Positions 33,141 through 43,156 of a stretch of 64,000 nucleotides of DNA are shown here, piece after piece (the first letter of the stretch is position 1; each line of letters starts with the position of its first letter). The translations under genes and the position numbers were made by a program. The DNA is from Hypericibacter terrae (lineage in GTDB: Bacteria; Pseudomonadota; Alphaproteobacteria; Dongiales; Dongiaceae). The notes beneath the pieces are model-generated. The model did no database searches and was not told the DNA's origin. It was given only the letters and a program-made list of their open reading frames with translations. The stretch spans positions 1,674,001 through 1,738,000 of the forward strand of contig NZ_CP042906.1 of the NCBI RefSeq assembly GCF_008728855.1. The letters are read 5' to 3'.

Positions 33141-34046
33141 GTGACGAAATCTGCGAGCGCCGTGGCCAGCATGACGGGCTTCGCCCGCGCCGAGATGGGC
33201 GAGGGCGATCGGCGCTGGAGCTGGGAGATCCGCAGCGTCAACGGGCGCAATCTCGATCTGCGGCTGCGCCTTCCGCCCGGTTGCGAGGCGCTCGAGCCGC
33301 AACTGCGCCAGGCGGTTCCGGAGCGCTGCCGGCGCGGCAACATCAGCGTTCAGCTCGACGCCGCGCGCCAGGGCCAGCCGCAGTCGCGCTATCGCGTCAA
33401 TCGCGCGGCGCTCGATCAAGTGATCGCCGCCATCAAGGATGTGGGCCTGCAGATCGATGCCGAGCGCCCGCGCCTCGACGGGCTGCTGGCGCTGCCCGGC
33501 GTGGTCGAACGAATCGAGGAAGAAGAGACCGAGGAGGCGCGCGAGGCGCGGCTCGCATTGCTGCTGAAGGGATTCGGCGAAGCCCTCGACGGGCTGGTGC
33601 GGATGCGCGCCGAGGAAGGTGCCCGGCTCGCCCGCATCGCGCTCGACCAGTTGAGCGAGGTCGAGCGGCTGGTGGGCCGCGCCCGCAGCCTGGCCGCGGC
33701 CCAGCCCGAGGCGCAGAAGGCGCGCTTCCGCCAGCAGATCGGCGAACTGCTGGCGCAGATACCGGCCCTGTCGGAAGACCGCCTGGCGCAGGAGTTCGCG
33801 CTCCTGATCGCCAAGAGCGATGTGCGCGAGGAGCTGGACCGGCTGGCGGCGCATATCGACGCGTCGCGGGCCCTGGTCGAGGCCGGCGGCGCCATCGGGC
33901 GCAAGCTGGATTTCCTCTGTCAGGAGCTCAATCGCGAGGCCAACACTATTTGCAGCAAATCCGCCGATCTCGAGCTCACCGCGGTCGGGCTCGATCTCAA
34001 GGCCGTGGTGGAGCAGTTTCGCGAGCAGGTGCAGAACATCGAATGA
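33141..34046 (+). CDS. yicC: YicC family protein (candidate endoribonuclease)
   Basis: The product is 301 aa. The family start SMTGFAR is at residues 10-16 from the GTG at 33141; the in-frame ATG at 33171 would begin exactly at MTGFAR. The C-terminal YicC/DUF1732 part contains GRKLDFLCQELNREANTICSKS, diagnostic of the family. E. coli YicC has been reported as an endoribonuclease that acts on small RNAs. The stop overlaps the start of gmk (ATGA). Confidence 0.93.
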   Translation: MTKSASAVASMTGFARAEMGEGDRRWSWEIRSVNGRNLDLRLRLPPGCEALEPQLRQAVPERCRRGNISVQLDAARQGQPQSRYRVNRAALDQVIAAIKDVGLQIDAERPRLDGLLALPGVVERIEEEETEEAREARLALLLKGFGEALDGLVRMRAEEGARLARIALDQLSEVERLVGRARSLAAAQPEAQKARFRQQIGELLAQIPALSEDRLAQEFALLIAKSDVREELDRLAAHIDASRALVEAGGAIGRKLDFLCQELNREANTICSKSADLELTAVGLDLKAVVEQFREQVQNIE

Positions 34047-34741
34047 GTGCGACGACCTCGAACAAGAAGAAATCCGGCGCCTCGGCGTCCGACCCGGCGG
34101 CGAGCGGCTTCGTCGAGATCCGCCGGCGCGGCCTGATGCTGGTGTTGTCCTCCCCGTCGGGCGCCGGCAAGACCTCGATCTCGCGGGCGCTCCTGGCGCG
34201 CGATCCCCTGCTGGAGATGTCGGTCTCGGCCACGACGCGGCCCAAGCGCCCTGGCGAGGTTCCCGGCATCGATTATCTCTTCGTCGACGCCGAAGAGTTC
34301 AACCTGATGGTCAACCGCGAGGAGTTCCTCGAATACGCCAAGGTGTTCGGGAACTATTACGGCACGCCGCGAGCACCCGTCGAGGCGGCGCTCGGCGCCG
34401 GGCGGGATGTGCTGTTCGATATCGACTGGCAGGGCACGCAGCAGCTCGACGCGCGGGTGCCCAAGGATCTCGTCACCGTCTTCATCCTGCCGCCCTCGAC
34501 GCGCGAGCTCGAGCGCAGGCTGCATACGCGGGCCCAGGACAGCGCCGAGGAAGTGGCGAAGCGCATGGCCAAGGCCGCGGACGAGCTCAGCCATTGGCCC
34601 GAATATCACTATGTGCTGGTCAATCACGAGCTGGAGCAGACCATCCAGCAGATCCAGGCGATCCTGCAGGCCGAAAGGCTGCGCCGCGAGCGCCAGGTCG
34701 GCCTGCATGAATTCGTGAAGGCGCTGCGCGAGGGGCAGTAG
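34043..34741 (+). CDS. gmk: guanylate kinase
   Basis: The product is 232 aa, with a polar N-terminal extension of about 30 residues. The P-loop is SSPSGAGKTS near residue 36, followed by SATTRPKRPGEVPGIDYLF (GMP-binding loop) and VLFDIDWQGTQQL. It phosphorylates GMP to GDP. It is translationally coupled to yicC. A repeat pair and an IS4-family element follow. Confidence 0.96.
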   Translation: MSATTSNKKKSGASASDPAASGFVEIRRRGLMLVLSSPSGAGKTSISRALLARDPLLEMSVSATTRPKRPGEVPGIDYLFVDAEEFNLMVNREEFLEYAKVFGNYYGTPRAPVEAALGAGRDVLFDIDWQGTQQLDARVPKDLVTVFILPPSTRELERRLHTRAQDSAEEVAKRMAKAADELSHWPEYHYVLVNHELEQTIQQIQAILQAERLRRERQVGLHEFVKALREGQ

Positions 34742-34756
34742 GCAAGCAGGATCATG

Positions 34757-34844
34757 TCCCCTCCCCCGCGAAGCGGGGGAGGGCTAGGGAGGGGGAAGGC
34801 GAGATCGCGCAGCCCCCTCCCTAACCCTCCCCCTCAAGAAGGGG
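34757..34844. repeat. inverted pair of type B palindromic repeats, second copy split by an insertion
   Basis: The copy at 34757-34795 (loop GCGAAGC) is followed by an inverse copy that starts at 34811 and runs to 34844. It is interrupted after CAAGAAGGGG by an IS4-family element and continues at 36273 (CAAGAAGGGGGAGGGG). The pair resembles the one at 13926-14043. Confidence 0.8.
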
Positions 34845-36272
34845 CTACGGGATTCACGGATTTTTGCCTTCGGTAGCGAGGGCGTAACCCTCGAGACGCG
34901 CGGCGAGTTGGTTCCAGCCATAGCGCATGGTCTTTGGTCCCGGGGGCTTGTAGTAGCAATTCCAACCGCCGAGACGAGCGGCGATCCAGGCGACGAAGGC
35001 GAGAGATCCGGGTGGGTGTGGGTTTTTCTGCCTCTGGGTCTTGCCCTCCAATTTTTTGGAGAGGCGCTCGAGCGGGATGGCGAAGGCCTCGTCGATCACA
35101 TCGGTGGCGGGGCGCGGACCGCCATCGCGGGCATCGACCAGCTGGATGGTGCGCACCGCACCCGCCAATCCGATGGCGGCCAGATTGAACAGGCGCTCGG
35201 CGTCGACCAGTTGACTGTCTTCGAGGGCGAGGCCGTCGCTCTTCAAGGCGCGGAAGGTCTGCTCAATGCGCCAGCGCAACCGATAGAGCTGGACGACATC
35301 CTCGGCTTGCGCGCCATCGGCGACGGCATGGGTGGTGAGCAGGCGCCACAGCAGCGGGGTCTTACCGGCCGGCGCCTCGACCTCGCGGGCCTCGACCAGG
35401 TTGAGCTCGATCTCCCGAGGCAGCTTCTCCACCAGGCCGTTGACCGGCCGGGCGATCCGCACCTTCCCGGCACGCAGCTCCACGGTGGCGATGCGGCCCT
35501 TGTCGCCCGGCCCGCGCGGCGCCACCCGGACCTTGCAAACCCGGAGGCACGCTGCATCCCCGAGCGCCTCGAACAGAGGACTGCCCTCGGCCAAGTTGCG
35601 GTTCTGGGCCGCCCGCACGATCAAATCGAGACCCTCGGGCTTGCTGGCAAAGAGCGGGTAAAGATCGCTTTCCCGGTCGGCCACCATGGTCACGCGCGCC
35701 GCCCCGCTCAAGCTCGCGACCGCGCTCGCGCAGCCCGCCAGCCAGCGCGCCGATTCCTTGTCCCCCGAGGCCCGGCTGCGCCGGCGCGCCGCCGCCTCGT
35801 CAGCCCGCGTCCAGATCGCCGCATCGACCAGCCCGACCACTGCCTCGCTCTCCACATCCACCGCAATCACCGGATGGATGAAAAAGCCCGGCGTCGTTCC
35901 ATTCCCCGCCGGCCCGAACCCACGGCGCTTCTTATCCCGGCCGGCGAAGTTGATCTCGGTCGTGTCCTGGACCGCCAGCACATGACGCCCCACGCATCGT
36001 TCCCCCGTTCGGCCCGCCAGCGTCTCGACAATCCGCTCCACCGAAACATAGGGCGAGGACAGAAACCGATGCACCGCCATCTCGCCCGCCCGGTTCTCTC
36101 CCAGCTGGCGCAGCACCAGCGACCCCGTCGCCGCAACCCGCTCGATCAGCCAATCCCCTCGCTTCTCAACACGAATATCGCCAAACGACATCGCCAGATC
36201 CTCGCAAAATCACCCCGAAGATCTTGAATCATATTTACTTCCAACACGGAATCACTTCCGTGAATGCCGTAG
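34845..36272 (-). mobile_element. IS4-family insertion sequence, 1428 bp, inside a type B repeat
   Basis: The terminal inverted repeats are CTACGGGATTCACGGA at 34845 and the complement of CTACGGCATTCACGGA at 36272, matching 15 of 16 bases. A 10-bp target duplication CAAGAAGGGG flanks it at 34835-34844 and 36273-36282. Removing it restores a type B palindrome with loop TCAAGAA. It carries one transposase gene on the minus strand. Confidence 0.9.
34854..36191 (-). CDS. IS4-family transposase (IS50/Tn5-like type)
   Basis: The product is 445 aa. The catalytic Asp residues are in VLAVQDTTEINF (about residue 75) and VTMVADRESDLYP (about residue 170). The Y-R-E-K signature is in YRLRWRIEQTFRALKSDGL near residues 298-316. 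It is distinct from the 382-aa transposase at 16639, to which it shows no strong similarity outside the catalytic motifs. The frame is intact across almost the whole element. Confidence 0.92.
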   Translation of the reverse strand: MSFGDIRVEKRGDWLIERVAATGSLVLRQLGENRAGEMAVHRFLSSPYVSVERIVETLAGRTGERCVGRHVLAVQDTTEINFAGRDKKRRGFGPAGNGTTPGFFIHPVIAVDVESEAVVGLVDAAIWTRADEAAARRRSRASGDKESARWLAGCASAVASLSGAARVTMVADRESDLYPLFASKPEGLDLIVRAAQNRNLAEGSPLFEALGDAACLRVCKVRVAPRGPGDKGRIATVELRAGKVRIARPVNGLVEKLPREIELNLVEAREVEAPAGKTPLLWRLLTTHAVADGAQAEDVVQLYRLRWRIEQTFRALKSDGLALEDSQLVDAERLFNLAAIGLAGAVRTIQLVDARDGGPRPATDVIDEAFAIPLERLSKKLEGKTQRQKNPHPPGSLAFVAWIAARLGGWNCYYKPPGPKTMRYGWNQLAARLEGYALATEGKNP

Positions 36273-36309
36273 CAAGAAGGGGGAGGGGATATACCGTGTT
36301 ACTCCCGCG

Positions 36310-37176
36310 TCACCCAGTCCGCCCCCGGCCTGCCGCCAGTGCCCTCGCCAGAGCGCAGAACTGCTCCACGCTCAGATCCTCCGCGCGCGCGGTCCCGTCG
36401 ATCTCGGCCGCGGCCAGCAGCGCTGCGGCATCGGGTGCCACGGACCGCAGGCTCTGGCGCAGCATCTTGCGGCGCTGATTGAAGGCGGCGGCGGTGACGC
36501 GCTCCAGGATCTCCGCATCGGCGGGATATCGGGGTTGGGCCAGCGGCCGGATCTCCACCACGCTCGAGGTCACCTTCGGGGGCGGGGTGAAAGCCCTAGG
36601 CGGCAGGTCGAACAGCCGCTTCACGTCGGCGCGCCACTGCAGCGCGACCGAAAGCCGGCCATAGTCGCGCGAGCCGGGAGGGGCCGCCAGGCGCTCCGCC
36701 ACCTCCTTCTGGAACATCAGCACCAGGCGCTCGAGCCGCGCCAGCGAGGGCAGCCAGCGCGCCAGCAATGCCGTCGAGACATTGTAGGGGAGATTGGCGA
36801 CGATGCGGCGGGGCGCTTCGCCGAGCTTGGCGGGATCGATCTCCATGGCATCGCCCGCGACGATCTCGAGGCGGCCGGGATAGGCGGCGGCCAGTTCCTG
36901 CAGCGCCTCGACACAGCGCGGATCGAGCTCGATGGCGATGACCTTGCGCGCGCCATGGGCCAGCAGCGACCGGGTGAGGCCACCGGGGCCGGGTCCGATC
37001 TCGATGGTGGTGCCGGTACCGAGCTCGCCGCCGGCCCGGGCGATCCGGCCGGTCAGATTGAGGTCCAGGAGGAAATGCTGTCCGAGCGCGCGCCTGGCGG
37101 CCAGGCCGTGCCGCGCAATGACATCGCGCAGGGGCGGGAGGGTCGGCGCCGTGTCGGTCGGGGGTGGCTCGCTCAT
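36310..37176 (-). CDS. rsmA: 16S rRNA (adenine(1518)-N6/adenine(1519)-N6)-dimethyltransferase
   Basis: The product is 288 aa. The family start [18 protein letters not shown] is followed by SAM motif [11 protein letters not shown] and the catalytic NLPYNVST near residue 126. It dimethylates two adjacent adenines near the 3' end of 16S rRNA. ATG 37176 is chosen, since the upstream ATG at 37233 adds 19 non-family residues. It lies 70 bp after surA; the pdxA gene that often sits between them is absent. Confidence 0.95.
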   Translation of the reverse strand: MSEPPPTDTAPTLPPLRDVIARHGLAARRALGQHFLLDLNLTGRIARAGGELGTGTTIEIGPGPGGLTRSLLAHGARKVIAIELDPRCVEALQELAAAYPGRLEIVAGDAMEIDPAKLGEAPRRIVANLPYNVSTALLARWLPSLARLERLVLMFQKEVAERLAAPPGSRDYGRLSVALQWRADVKRLFDLPPRAFTPPPKVTSSVVEIRPLAQPRYPADAEILERVTAAAFNQRRKMLRQSLRSVAPDAAALLAAAEIDGTARAEDLSVEQFCALARALAAGRGRTG

Positions 37177-37246
37177 CGGCGCGGGCCCTCGGCGGGCCGG
37201 GTCGCGGCCATCGCGCCCGGCGCCGAACGCCATGGCGCCGTCCCGG

Positions 37247-38182
37247 TCATTGCCGGATGTCGATGAAGGCCTGCGTGCGCAGATCGCTCAGATAGGCGCG
37301 GGCCAGCGTGTCGATCCGCTGAGCGGTCAGCCTGCTGGTGACCGCATCCTCGTCGATCGGCGTCTGCCCGGCCGTGCGCTGGTCGAACAGCGTCAGGATG
37401 GAGTAACCGCCCGAGGTCTGGATCGGACCGGTGATCTGCCCCTTGGTCATCGCGGTGACCGCGCCGCGCATGCCGGGATCGAGCTGATCGGCCCGCAGCC
37501 AGCCCAGCACGCCGCCGCTGCTGCCCGTGGGCGACTGCGAGAATTGCTGGGCCAGTTCGGTGAAATTGGCGCCCTGCTGCAGCTGGGCCATCAAATCCTT
37601 GCCGGTCGATTCCACCGCGGCGGCGTCAGCCGGGGAATAGACCGGGAGGAAGATCTCGCCGACCAGGTATTCCGGCTTGCCCTCGTTCTCCTTCATCTGG
37701 GCGATCTCGTCGTCGATATCCTTGCGGTTGACGGTCGCCGCGCTGCGGAAGCGCTTGCGCACGACCATCTGCCAGGCGATGTCGGCGCGGAACTGATCGG
37801 CCAGGGAATCCATCAGGATTCCGCTCGCCGCCAGCTTCTGCCTGAACTCTTCCAAGGTGAGCTTGTTCTGCTGGGCCAGCTCGTTCAGGCGCGCATTGAC
37901 CTCGGCATCGTCGACGGTGATCCCCTGCGACTTGGCGGCCTGGGTCTTGAGATGCTCGTCGATGAGATTGCGCAACACGACGCCGGAGAGCCGCTGGCGA
38001 TTTTCCTGCGTGTCCTGGACATGCGACGCGACGATGGCCACGCGCGTGCGGACCAGAAGGTCGATCACGGTGATGATGTCTTCATTGACGACGGCGGCGA
38101 TCTTGAGGTCCTGGCTCGCGGCCGGATGGGCCGTCGTCGAGACAAACAGGAGAAAGAGCGCGTACGCGAACCAGCGCCTCAC
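37247..38182 (-). CDS. surA: SurA-like periplasmic peptidyl-prolyl isomerase/chaperone
   Basis: The product is 311 aa from a GTG at 38182, which gives a clean signal peptide ([19 protein letters not shown]). The in-frame GTG at 38257 would add 25 residues with no signal character. The SurA N-terminal domain has [15 protein letters not shown], and the single parvulin domain has [26 protein letters not shown] and [17 protein letters not shown]. coli SurA has two parvulin domains; here only one is clear. It escorts outer-membrane proteins such as LptD, encoded just upstream. Confidence 0.9.
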   Translation of the reverse strand: MRRWFAYALFLLFVSTTAHPAASQDLKIAAVVNEDIITVIDLLVRTRVAIVASHVQDTQENRQRLSGVVLRNLIDEHLKTQAAKSQGITVDDAEVNARLNELAQQNKLTLEEFRQKLAASGILMDSLADQFRADIAWQMVVRKRFRSAATVNRKDIDDEIAQMKENEGKPEYLVGEIFLPVYSPADAAAVESTGKDLMAQLQQGANFTELAQQFSQSPTGSSGGVLGWLRADQLDPGMRGAVTAMTKGQITGPIQTSGGYSILTLFDQRTAGQTPIDEDAVTSRLTAQRIDTLARAYLSDLRTQAFIDIRQ

Positions 38183-38456
38183 TATGGGGTATGCCTTTCG
38201 GGTCCGGCACAGGATCGGTTCGGCGACGGTCGTGCCGATCCATGGATCCTGCGTCACTTCAACAAACTGGAGCCCAGGTCAGGGTCCGGGCCGGGCGGCT
38301 CGAAACGATCGGGCTCCAGGGGCGAGAAAATCGGCGCCACTATAAGCGAAGCCCGGCAGGGCGGACAATGTGGCCAAATCGGTTAGGCGGGGCGGTCAGG
38401 AATGCCCGAATCGGGGTTTCCGCGCCCGTTTTCGGGCCGAAGCGGCGGACGGCCGG

Positions 38457-40676
38457 TCAGAAGGGGACGTCGACGGCCCCCAGATTCTTGAAACCCACCG
38501 TAAACAGGAAGCTGGTGCCCGAATTCACTTCCTCGTCCTCGACATTGCTGTGGGTGATCGCCGCCCGCAGCAGGATGCATTCGTCCTCATAGGCGACGCC
38601 GCCGCCGATATAGCGCAGGACATTGTTCTCGATATCTTCGCGGGCCTTGAAATTGACCGACCAGTAGTCGCTCACCTTGGCGGCGATGGTGCCGAAGACC
38701 TCCTCGCGCTTCCCCAGATCGCTGCTGTCGATGTTGTCGATCTGGGCATAGCTCAGGGTCGCGTTGATCTCCGGGACGCCGACGGTCAGGCCCACTTCGT
38801 TGTGGCGGGCGGACAGGCTGGTGGTGCTGTAGCGGAAGCGATAGAGCAGGTCGAGCCAGTCGGTCGGCTGAAGGTCGATGCGCCCGACGACGTCCGAAAG
38901 ATCCTGCTCGATGCCCGATCCGTCGCCGAACACGCCCTGGTCGCCGCCGATGCGAAAGCTCTGGCCGAGGAAGATCGTGGTCTGGCCGATGGTCTGGTTG
39001 ATGGCGCTCCAGCGAACCCCGTAATCGACGCGCTGGCCGTTATCGACCCGATCGAGGCCCTGGAAACGATCCGCCTGGAAGAGGTTGGTGTCGTCGAGCT
39101 CGGTGCCGACGCTGTCTTCGTTGGGGATCTTGCCGGTATTGCCGGCATTGGTGGAGGCGTAGAGGCCGACGATCGGCTCGATCACCTGGTGAACCGTGCC
39201 CGTCGTGGTCGCGAAGGGATAGCGCCACTCGAAGGCGAATTGGGGGAAGATGCGGCCGGCGAGGCCGCTGAAGGTGTCGCCCGAGGGGTTCACGTCGTTG
39301 TTGTCGGGATCGACATCGTCGACCCAATAGCCGTCGCCGCGCAGCGACAGGTCGAGCTTGTAGATGTCGCCCGCGGGTGCGGTGTAGGGCAGGCTCCAGC
39401 CGAGATTCAACGAAACGCGCCGGCTGTCCCGGCCCTGGATGCGATCGAGGACCAACGTGTTGAAGTCGACTTTGTAGTAACCGCCATAATCGGCGGGCTC
39501 GCTCACATAGTTGTAGTCGATGACCGGCGTGACGATCGGCGCTTCGTCGTTGTTGTCGGTGTCGAGCGTGCCCTGGAAGGCATAGTTGTTGATCGAGAGG
39601 TAGTTGCGACCCTCGAAATTCTCGGCGAACAGCCGGCTGGTCAGGGTCCGGTCGTTGCCGAGGTTGTAGAGGCGCATATAGGTCTTGTCGGTCTCGCGCT
39701 GGGCATCGAAACCCCAGCGCCAGTTGTCGTCGATATCGAAGCGCCCGTAGCTGTCGATATTGCCGCGAAACTGGTCATGCAGGGTTTCGTTGACGCCGTT
39801 ATGGGTCCGTTCGCGATCGGCGACCGTGGCGCTGCCGGCAAGCTGCAGATAACCGTCCGGCAACCGGTAGCGGTATTCGGCCTGGGCGTCCACGCTCTGC
39901 TGGGTCGTGATCAGCGGCGATAAGGTGATGTCCTGGTCCGGCCCCAGCACCCAGAAATAGGGAATCTGGACCTGGAAGCCGAGATTGTTGTTCATCCCGA
40001 AGGTCGGCGACAGGAAGCCGCTCTGTCGTTTGACGGTCGGGTCGGGATGCGAGAAGTAAGGCGTGTAGAAGACCGGCACGCCATAGATCTCCATCCAGGC
40101 GTCTTCATATTCGATGCGATGGGCCTCCTGGTCGTGGGTGACCTTGACGGCCTTGATCTGCCAGAGCGGGGCCCGGGTCGGGTCGCTGGCGCAGAGCTCG
40201 CAGGGTGAATAGACCGCCTGGTGAAGCTCGGTGTAGTTGCCGGCATATCGCTGCGCCGAATTGGCCGCCATGCGCGAGCGGTCCGAGAGCAGCATCTTGA
40301 TATTGGTGATGGCGCCTTCCTTGAGGTCGTCCTTCAGCTGCATATGGTCGGCAAACAGGACGTTGCCGTCCTGATCCAGCATCGCGACATTGCCGTCGGC
40401 CGTGACCACTTGCGTCTTCTCGACATAGGCCACCCGATCCGCCAGGAGCACCTTGTCGTTCTGCGAAATCTCGACATGGCCGGAGGCGACGACCAGGCCC
40501 TGTTCCTGGTCGTAGGTGATCTCATCGGCAATCAGCAATACAGGGCTGTTGGGATGCGGCAGCAGTTGCTTGGCCAGATCCTGCTCGCCTTGATCCGTGG
40601 ATGCCGACCATGCCGCGGTGGATGCCACGATCATCGCCAGCGCCACCCCTATCAGCGCGGCCCATCCCCCTCTCAT
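38457..40676 (-). CDS. lptD: LPS-assembly protein LptD
   Basis: The product is 739 aa. A signal peptide at residues 1-25 is followed by the OstA-like domain (LLIADEITYDQEQGLVVASGHVEI) and the LptD barrel, whose last residue is Phe. A Cys pair (SPCELCASD) lies near residue 158 and another Cys (DECILLRA) near residue 705. In E. coli, four Cys form two disulfides needed for function, so the arrangement here may be simpler. LptD inserts lipopolysaccharide into the outer leaflet. It lies between lptG and surA. Confidence 0.94.
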   Translation of the reverse strand: MRGGWAALIGVALAMIVASTAAWSASTDQGEQDLAKQLLPHPNSPVLLIADEITYDQEQGLVVASGHVEISQNDKVLLADRVAYVEKTQVVTADGNVAMLDQDGNVLFADHMQLKDDLKEGAITNIKMLLSDRSRMAANSAQRYAGNYTELHQAVYSPCELCASDPTRAPLWQIKAVKVTHDQEAHRIEYEDAWMEIYGVPVFYTPYFSHPDPTVKRQSGFLSPTFGMNNNLGFQVQIPYFWVLGPDQDITLSPLITTQQSVDAQAEYRYRLPDGYLQLAGSATVADRERTHNGVNETLHDQFRGNIDSYGRFDIDDNWRWGFDAQRETDKTYMRLYNLGNDRTLTSRLFAENFEGRNYLSINNYAFQGTLDTDNNDEAPIVTPVIDYNYVSEPADYGGYYKVDFNTLVLDRIQGRDSRRVSLNLGWSLPYTAPAGDIYKLDLSLRGDGYWVDDVDPDNNDVNPSGDTFSGLAGRIFPQFAFEWRYPFATTTGTVHQVIEPIVGLYASTNAGNTGKIPNEDSVGTELDDTNLFQADRFQGLDRVDNGQRVDYGVRWSAINQTIGQTTIFLGQSFRIGGDQGVFGDGSGIEQDLSDVVGRIDLQPTDWLDLLYRFRYSTTSLSARHNEVGLTVGVPEINATLSYAQIDNIDSSDLGKREEVFGTIAAKVSDYWSVNFKAREDIENNVLRYIGGGVAYEDECILLRAAITHSNVEDEEVNSGTSFLFTVGFKNLGAVDVPF

Positions 40677-40682
40677 ATCCCC

Positions 40683-41783
40683 TTAGCCGTCCTCGAAATG
40701 TAAAAGCATCGTAATGCCCAGCAAGGCCGTGACACCCGCTGGTGCCCATGCCGCCAACTGCAACGGAATGCTCGAGTTGATCCCCAAGGCGTAAACCAAG
40801 TCGGACAGGAAATAGAGCAGGAAACCCGTGAAGGCGCCAGCCCCGGCGAGCAGCGCGGCGTCGCCTTTGCGATGAAACCTGAGAGCGAAGGACGCGGCGA
40901 TCACGAGCAGGGCCATGTACAGCACGGGCATGGCCAGCATGCGGTTCCACAGGAGCCGATGCGGCCGCGCCGAGAAGCCCGTCGATTCGAGCAAAGAGAT
41001 ATAGCGGGGAAGGGCCCAGAAGGAGATCGCGTTGGTGCGCGCGAAGCGGTCCAGGATCTGGCCATAGCTGATTCGAGTCGGCACCGTGAGCTGGTCCATG
41101 CGTTCGACGGCATGTCCGGCGATCACCCGCTCGACGCCGCTCAATTGCCACAGGCCGTTCTCGATCTTTCCGACCTTGGCATCGACCCGCTCGTTGAAAT
41201 GATCGTCGGGATCGAACAGCAGGAGAATCACCCCGCCCAGCGCGCGGTTCGCCAGACTCACATGGGTCGCGTGGACGATGGCCGTGCCGTCGATATTCTG
41301 TTCCCGGAGCCAGACGCCGCTGCCTGCCGACGCAACGAGATTGCCGTTGCCGTCGCCGAACCAGATGTCGTGCAAATCGTCGAACTTGGCCTGCATCGTC
41401 GTCGCGATCGGATCCAGGACCGTAATTCGCAGGATGCCGATCGCCAGCGCGGCCAGGAGGGCCGGCGCGATGAACTGCCACACGGAAACGCCTGCCGCCC
41501 GCGCCACCACCAGCTCGCTGGTCCGGGTCAATTGATGGTAGGTGCCCAGGCCCGCGATCAGGATGACGAAGGGCAGGACCTGCTGGAAGGTCTGCGGCAG
41601 CCGGAGCAGCGCGAGCCCCATCAGGCTGAACGCTCCGACATCGGTGCCGGCGGCGTCCTCGGTCAGAAACTGGATCATGTCGGCGGCGAAGATGATGCCG
41701 CAGACGGCGAACGCGACCGCCACGCACCAGAGCAGGAAATGCCGGAGCAAATAGAGCGAGAGCGTTGGCGGGAGCAGCCTCAT
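40683..41783 (-). CDS. lptG: LPS export ABC transporter permease LptG
   Basis: The product is 366 aa with six hydrophobic helices in the YjgP/YjgQ pattern: three N-terminal, a periplasmic beta-jellyroll domain, three C-terminal. The N-terminus LSLYLLRHFLLWCVAVAFA and the TSELVVARAAGVSVWQF coupling-helix region identify it. With LptF and LptB it drives LPS from the inner membrane. ATG 41783 overlaps the lptF stop by 4 bp. The second position in the lptF-lptG-lptD order supports LptG over LptF. Confidence 0.92.
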   Translation of the reverse strand: MRLLPPTLSLYLLRHFLLWCVAVAFAVCGIIFAADMIQFLTEDAAGTDVGAFSLMGLALLRLPQTFQQVLPFVILIAGLGTYHQLTRTSELVVARAAGVSVWQFIAPALLAALAIGILRITVLDPIATTMQAKFDDLHDIWFGDGNGNLVASAGSGVWLREQNIDGTAIVHATHVSLANRALGGVILLLFDPDDHFNERVDAKVGKIENGLWQLSGVERVIAGHAVERMDQLTVPTRISYGQILDRFARTNAISFWALPRYISLLESTGFSARPHRLLWNRMLAMPVLYMALLVIAASFALRFHRKGDAALLAGAGAFTGFLLYFLSDLVYALGINSSIPLQLAAWAPAGVTALLGITMLLHFEDG

Positions 41784-42925
41784 GGGTGAGCCGCCCACTG
41801 TCTGACGAGGAACGGGCCGCGCAGGCGGGGCAGGCGCAGGAGGGCGAACGCGAGCAGGGTGGGCGTCAGCGGCACCGCATAGAGCAGCGGCCAGAACTCG
41901 GGCCTGCGGATGGTCGCGCTCAGCGCGCCATAGGCGCTCCCTTGCATGGCGCAGACCAGCAGGACCGCCACGATGCCGCGCCAGAACTGAGCCCGGCGGC
42001 CGATACTGCCGACCAGCAGCGAGGCCAGGGCCACCGCGACATAGGCCAGGCCGAAGAGCGGCTGCGAGAGACGCCAATGCACCTCGGTCCGGTAGCGGAT
42101 CCGGGTGGCGTCGTCGACGGGATCGGCCGGCCGGAGAAGCTCGTCGATGGTCATCCATTGCTGCTTGGGCTGGACCACCCGAGCGGTGCCGTCACCCAGT
42201 CCGAGCTGTACGAGGGTGCGCTCGAAGGTCAGGATCGACGGCGGATCCTTCCTGGATTCGCGCTGCTGCAGGGTCCCGTCCTCGAGCAGAATCGCGGGCC
42301 CCGTGGGCCCGCCGGTGATGAGCCCGCGCGACGCCGTGTAGATGGTCTGCGGCCGGCCGGCGCGCTGGTCATAGACCACCACGCCAGCCAGGGATCCGTC
42401 CGCGGTGCGAGCGCGGGTATAGACCGTCACCCCCGGAGTCGCCTCGGTGAAGACCCCGGCCTGGATCAGCACCTGGGAGAAATCGTTGCGCAGTTCGGTG
42501 GTCAGCCCGCCGAAAGCCCGGTTGGCATGCGGGGCCAGCGAGAGGCCGAGCCAGTAGCAGATCAGCGTGACGACGACCGCCGTGGCCAGGGCCGGCCGCG
42601 CGAGCTGCCAGGGGCTCATGCCGGCGCTGCGCAGCACTACCAGCTCGCTGTCGACACCCAGGCGCCAATAGACGAACAGGCTGGCGATGAAGAGCGCCGC
42701 CGGGAGCAGGATGATCAGCAGCTCCGGCACCAGCAGGCTCAGCAGATAGAGCGCGGTCGTGAGGGGCAGGCCCCGGTTGATGATCAGGTCCAGGAACCGG
42801 ACGGTCTGGGTCAGCCAGATCACGAATGTCAGGCCAAAGGTGATGACCGCCAGAAGCAGCGCCACCTGCCTGCCGATGTAGATATTGACGCTGCGTACGG
42901 TCTTGATCCGGACCATGGCGCGCAT
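41780..42925 (-). CDS. lptF: LPS export ABC transporter permease LptF
   Basis: The product is 381 aa, a YjgP/YjgQ-family protein with six predicted helices and a periplasmic domain. The N-terminus IYIGRQVALLLAVITFGLTFV and the coupling region SELVVLRSAGMSPWQLARPA fit LptF. It forms the heterodimeric permease with LptG. It is the first gene of lptF-lptG-lptD-surA-rsmA and is divergent from pepA, with 231 bp between the two starts that holds the promoters for both operons. I see no clear promoter there. Confidence 0.92.
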   Translation of the reverse strand: MRAMVRIKTVRSVNIYIGRQVALLLAVITFGLTFVIWLTQTVRFLDLIINRGLPLTTALYLLSLLVPELLIILLPAALFIASLFVYWRLGVDSELVVLRSAGMSPWQLARPALATAVVVTLICYWLGLSLAPHANRAFGGLTTELRNDFSQVLIQAGVFTEATPGVTVYTRARTADGSLAGVVVYDQRAGRPQTIYTASRGLITGGPTGPAILLEDGTLQQRESRKDPPSILTFERTLVQLGLGDGTARVVQPKQQWMTIDELLRPADPVDDATRIRYRTEVHWRLSQPLFGLAYVAVALASLLVGSIGRRAQFWRGIVAVLLVCAMQGSAYGALSATIRRPEFWPLLYAVPLTPTLLAFALLRLPRLRGPFLVRQWAAHP

Positions 42926-43156
42926 GATAGGCAGGGCGACGGCGGCGTTCCTAGCCCGGATTCGCCAATCCGATGAATGATTTCCGGTTCGGTAACGTTC
43001 GGGCCGGAATCCGGCCCCGCTTTATCGTATCCGGGGCCTGTGATACAGGAAGTTTGCCGGCAGCGCCCGCTGCCTTGGCCTCTCACGGGCCCGCTCGTGG
43101 CCCCGGCCTCCCGCCGATCCCCGCGCCCTGGCCGCATTGCTTGGAGATCTCTGTCG

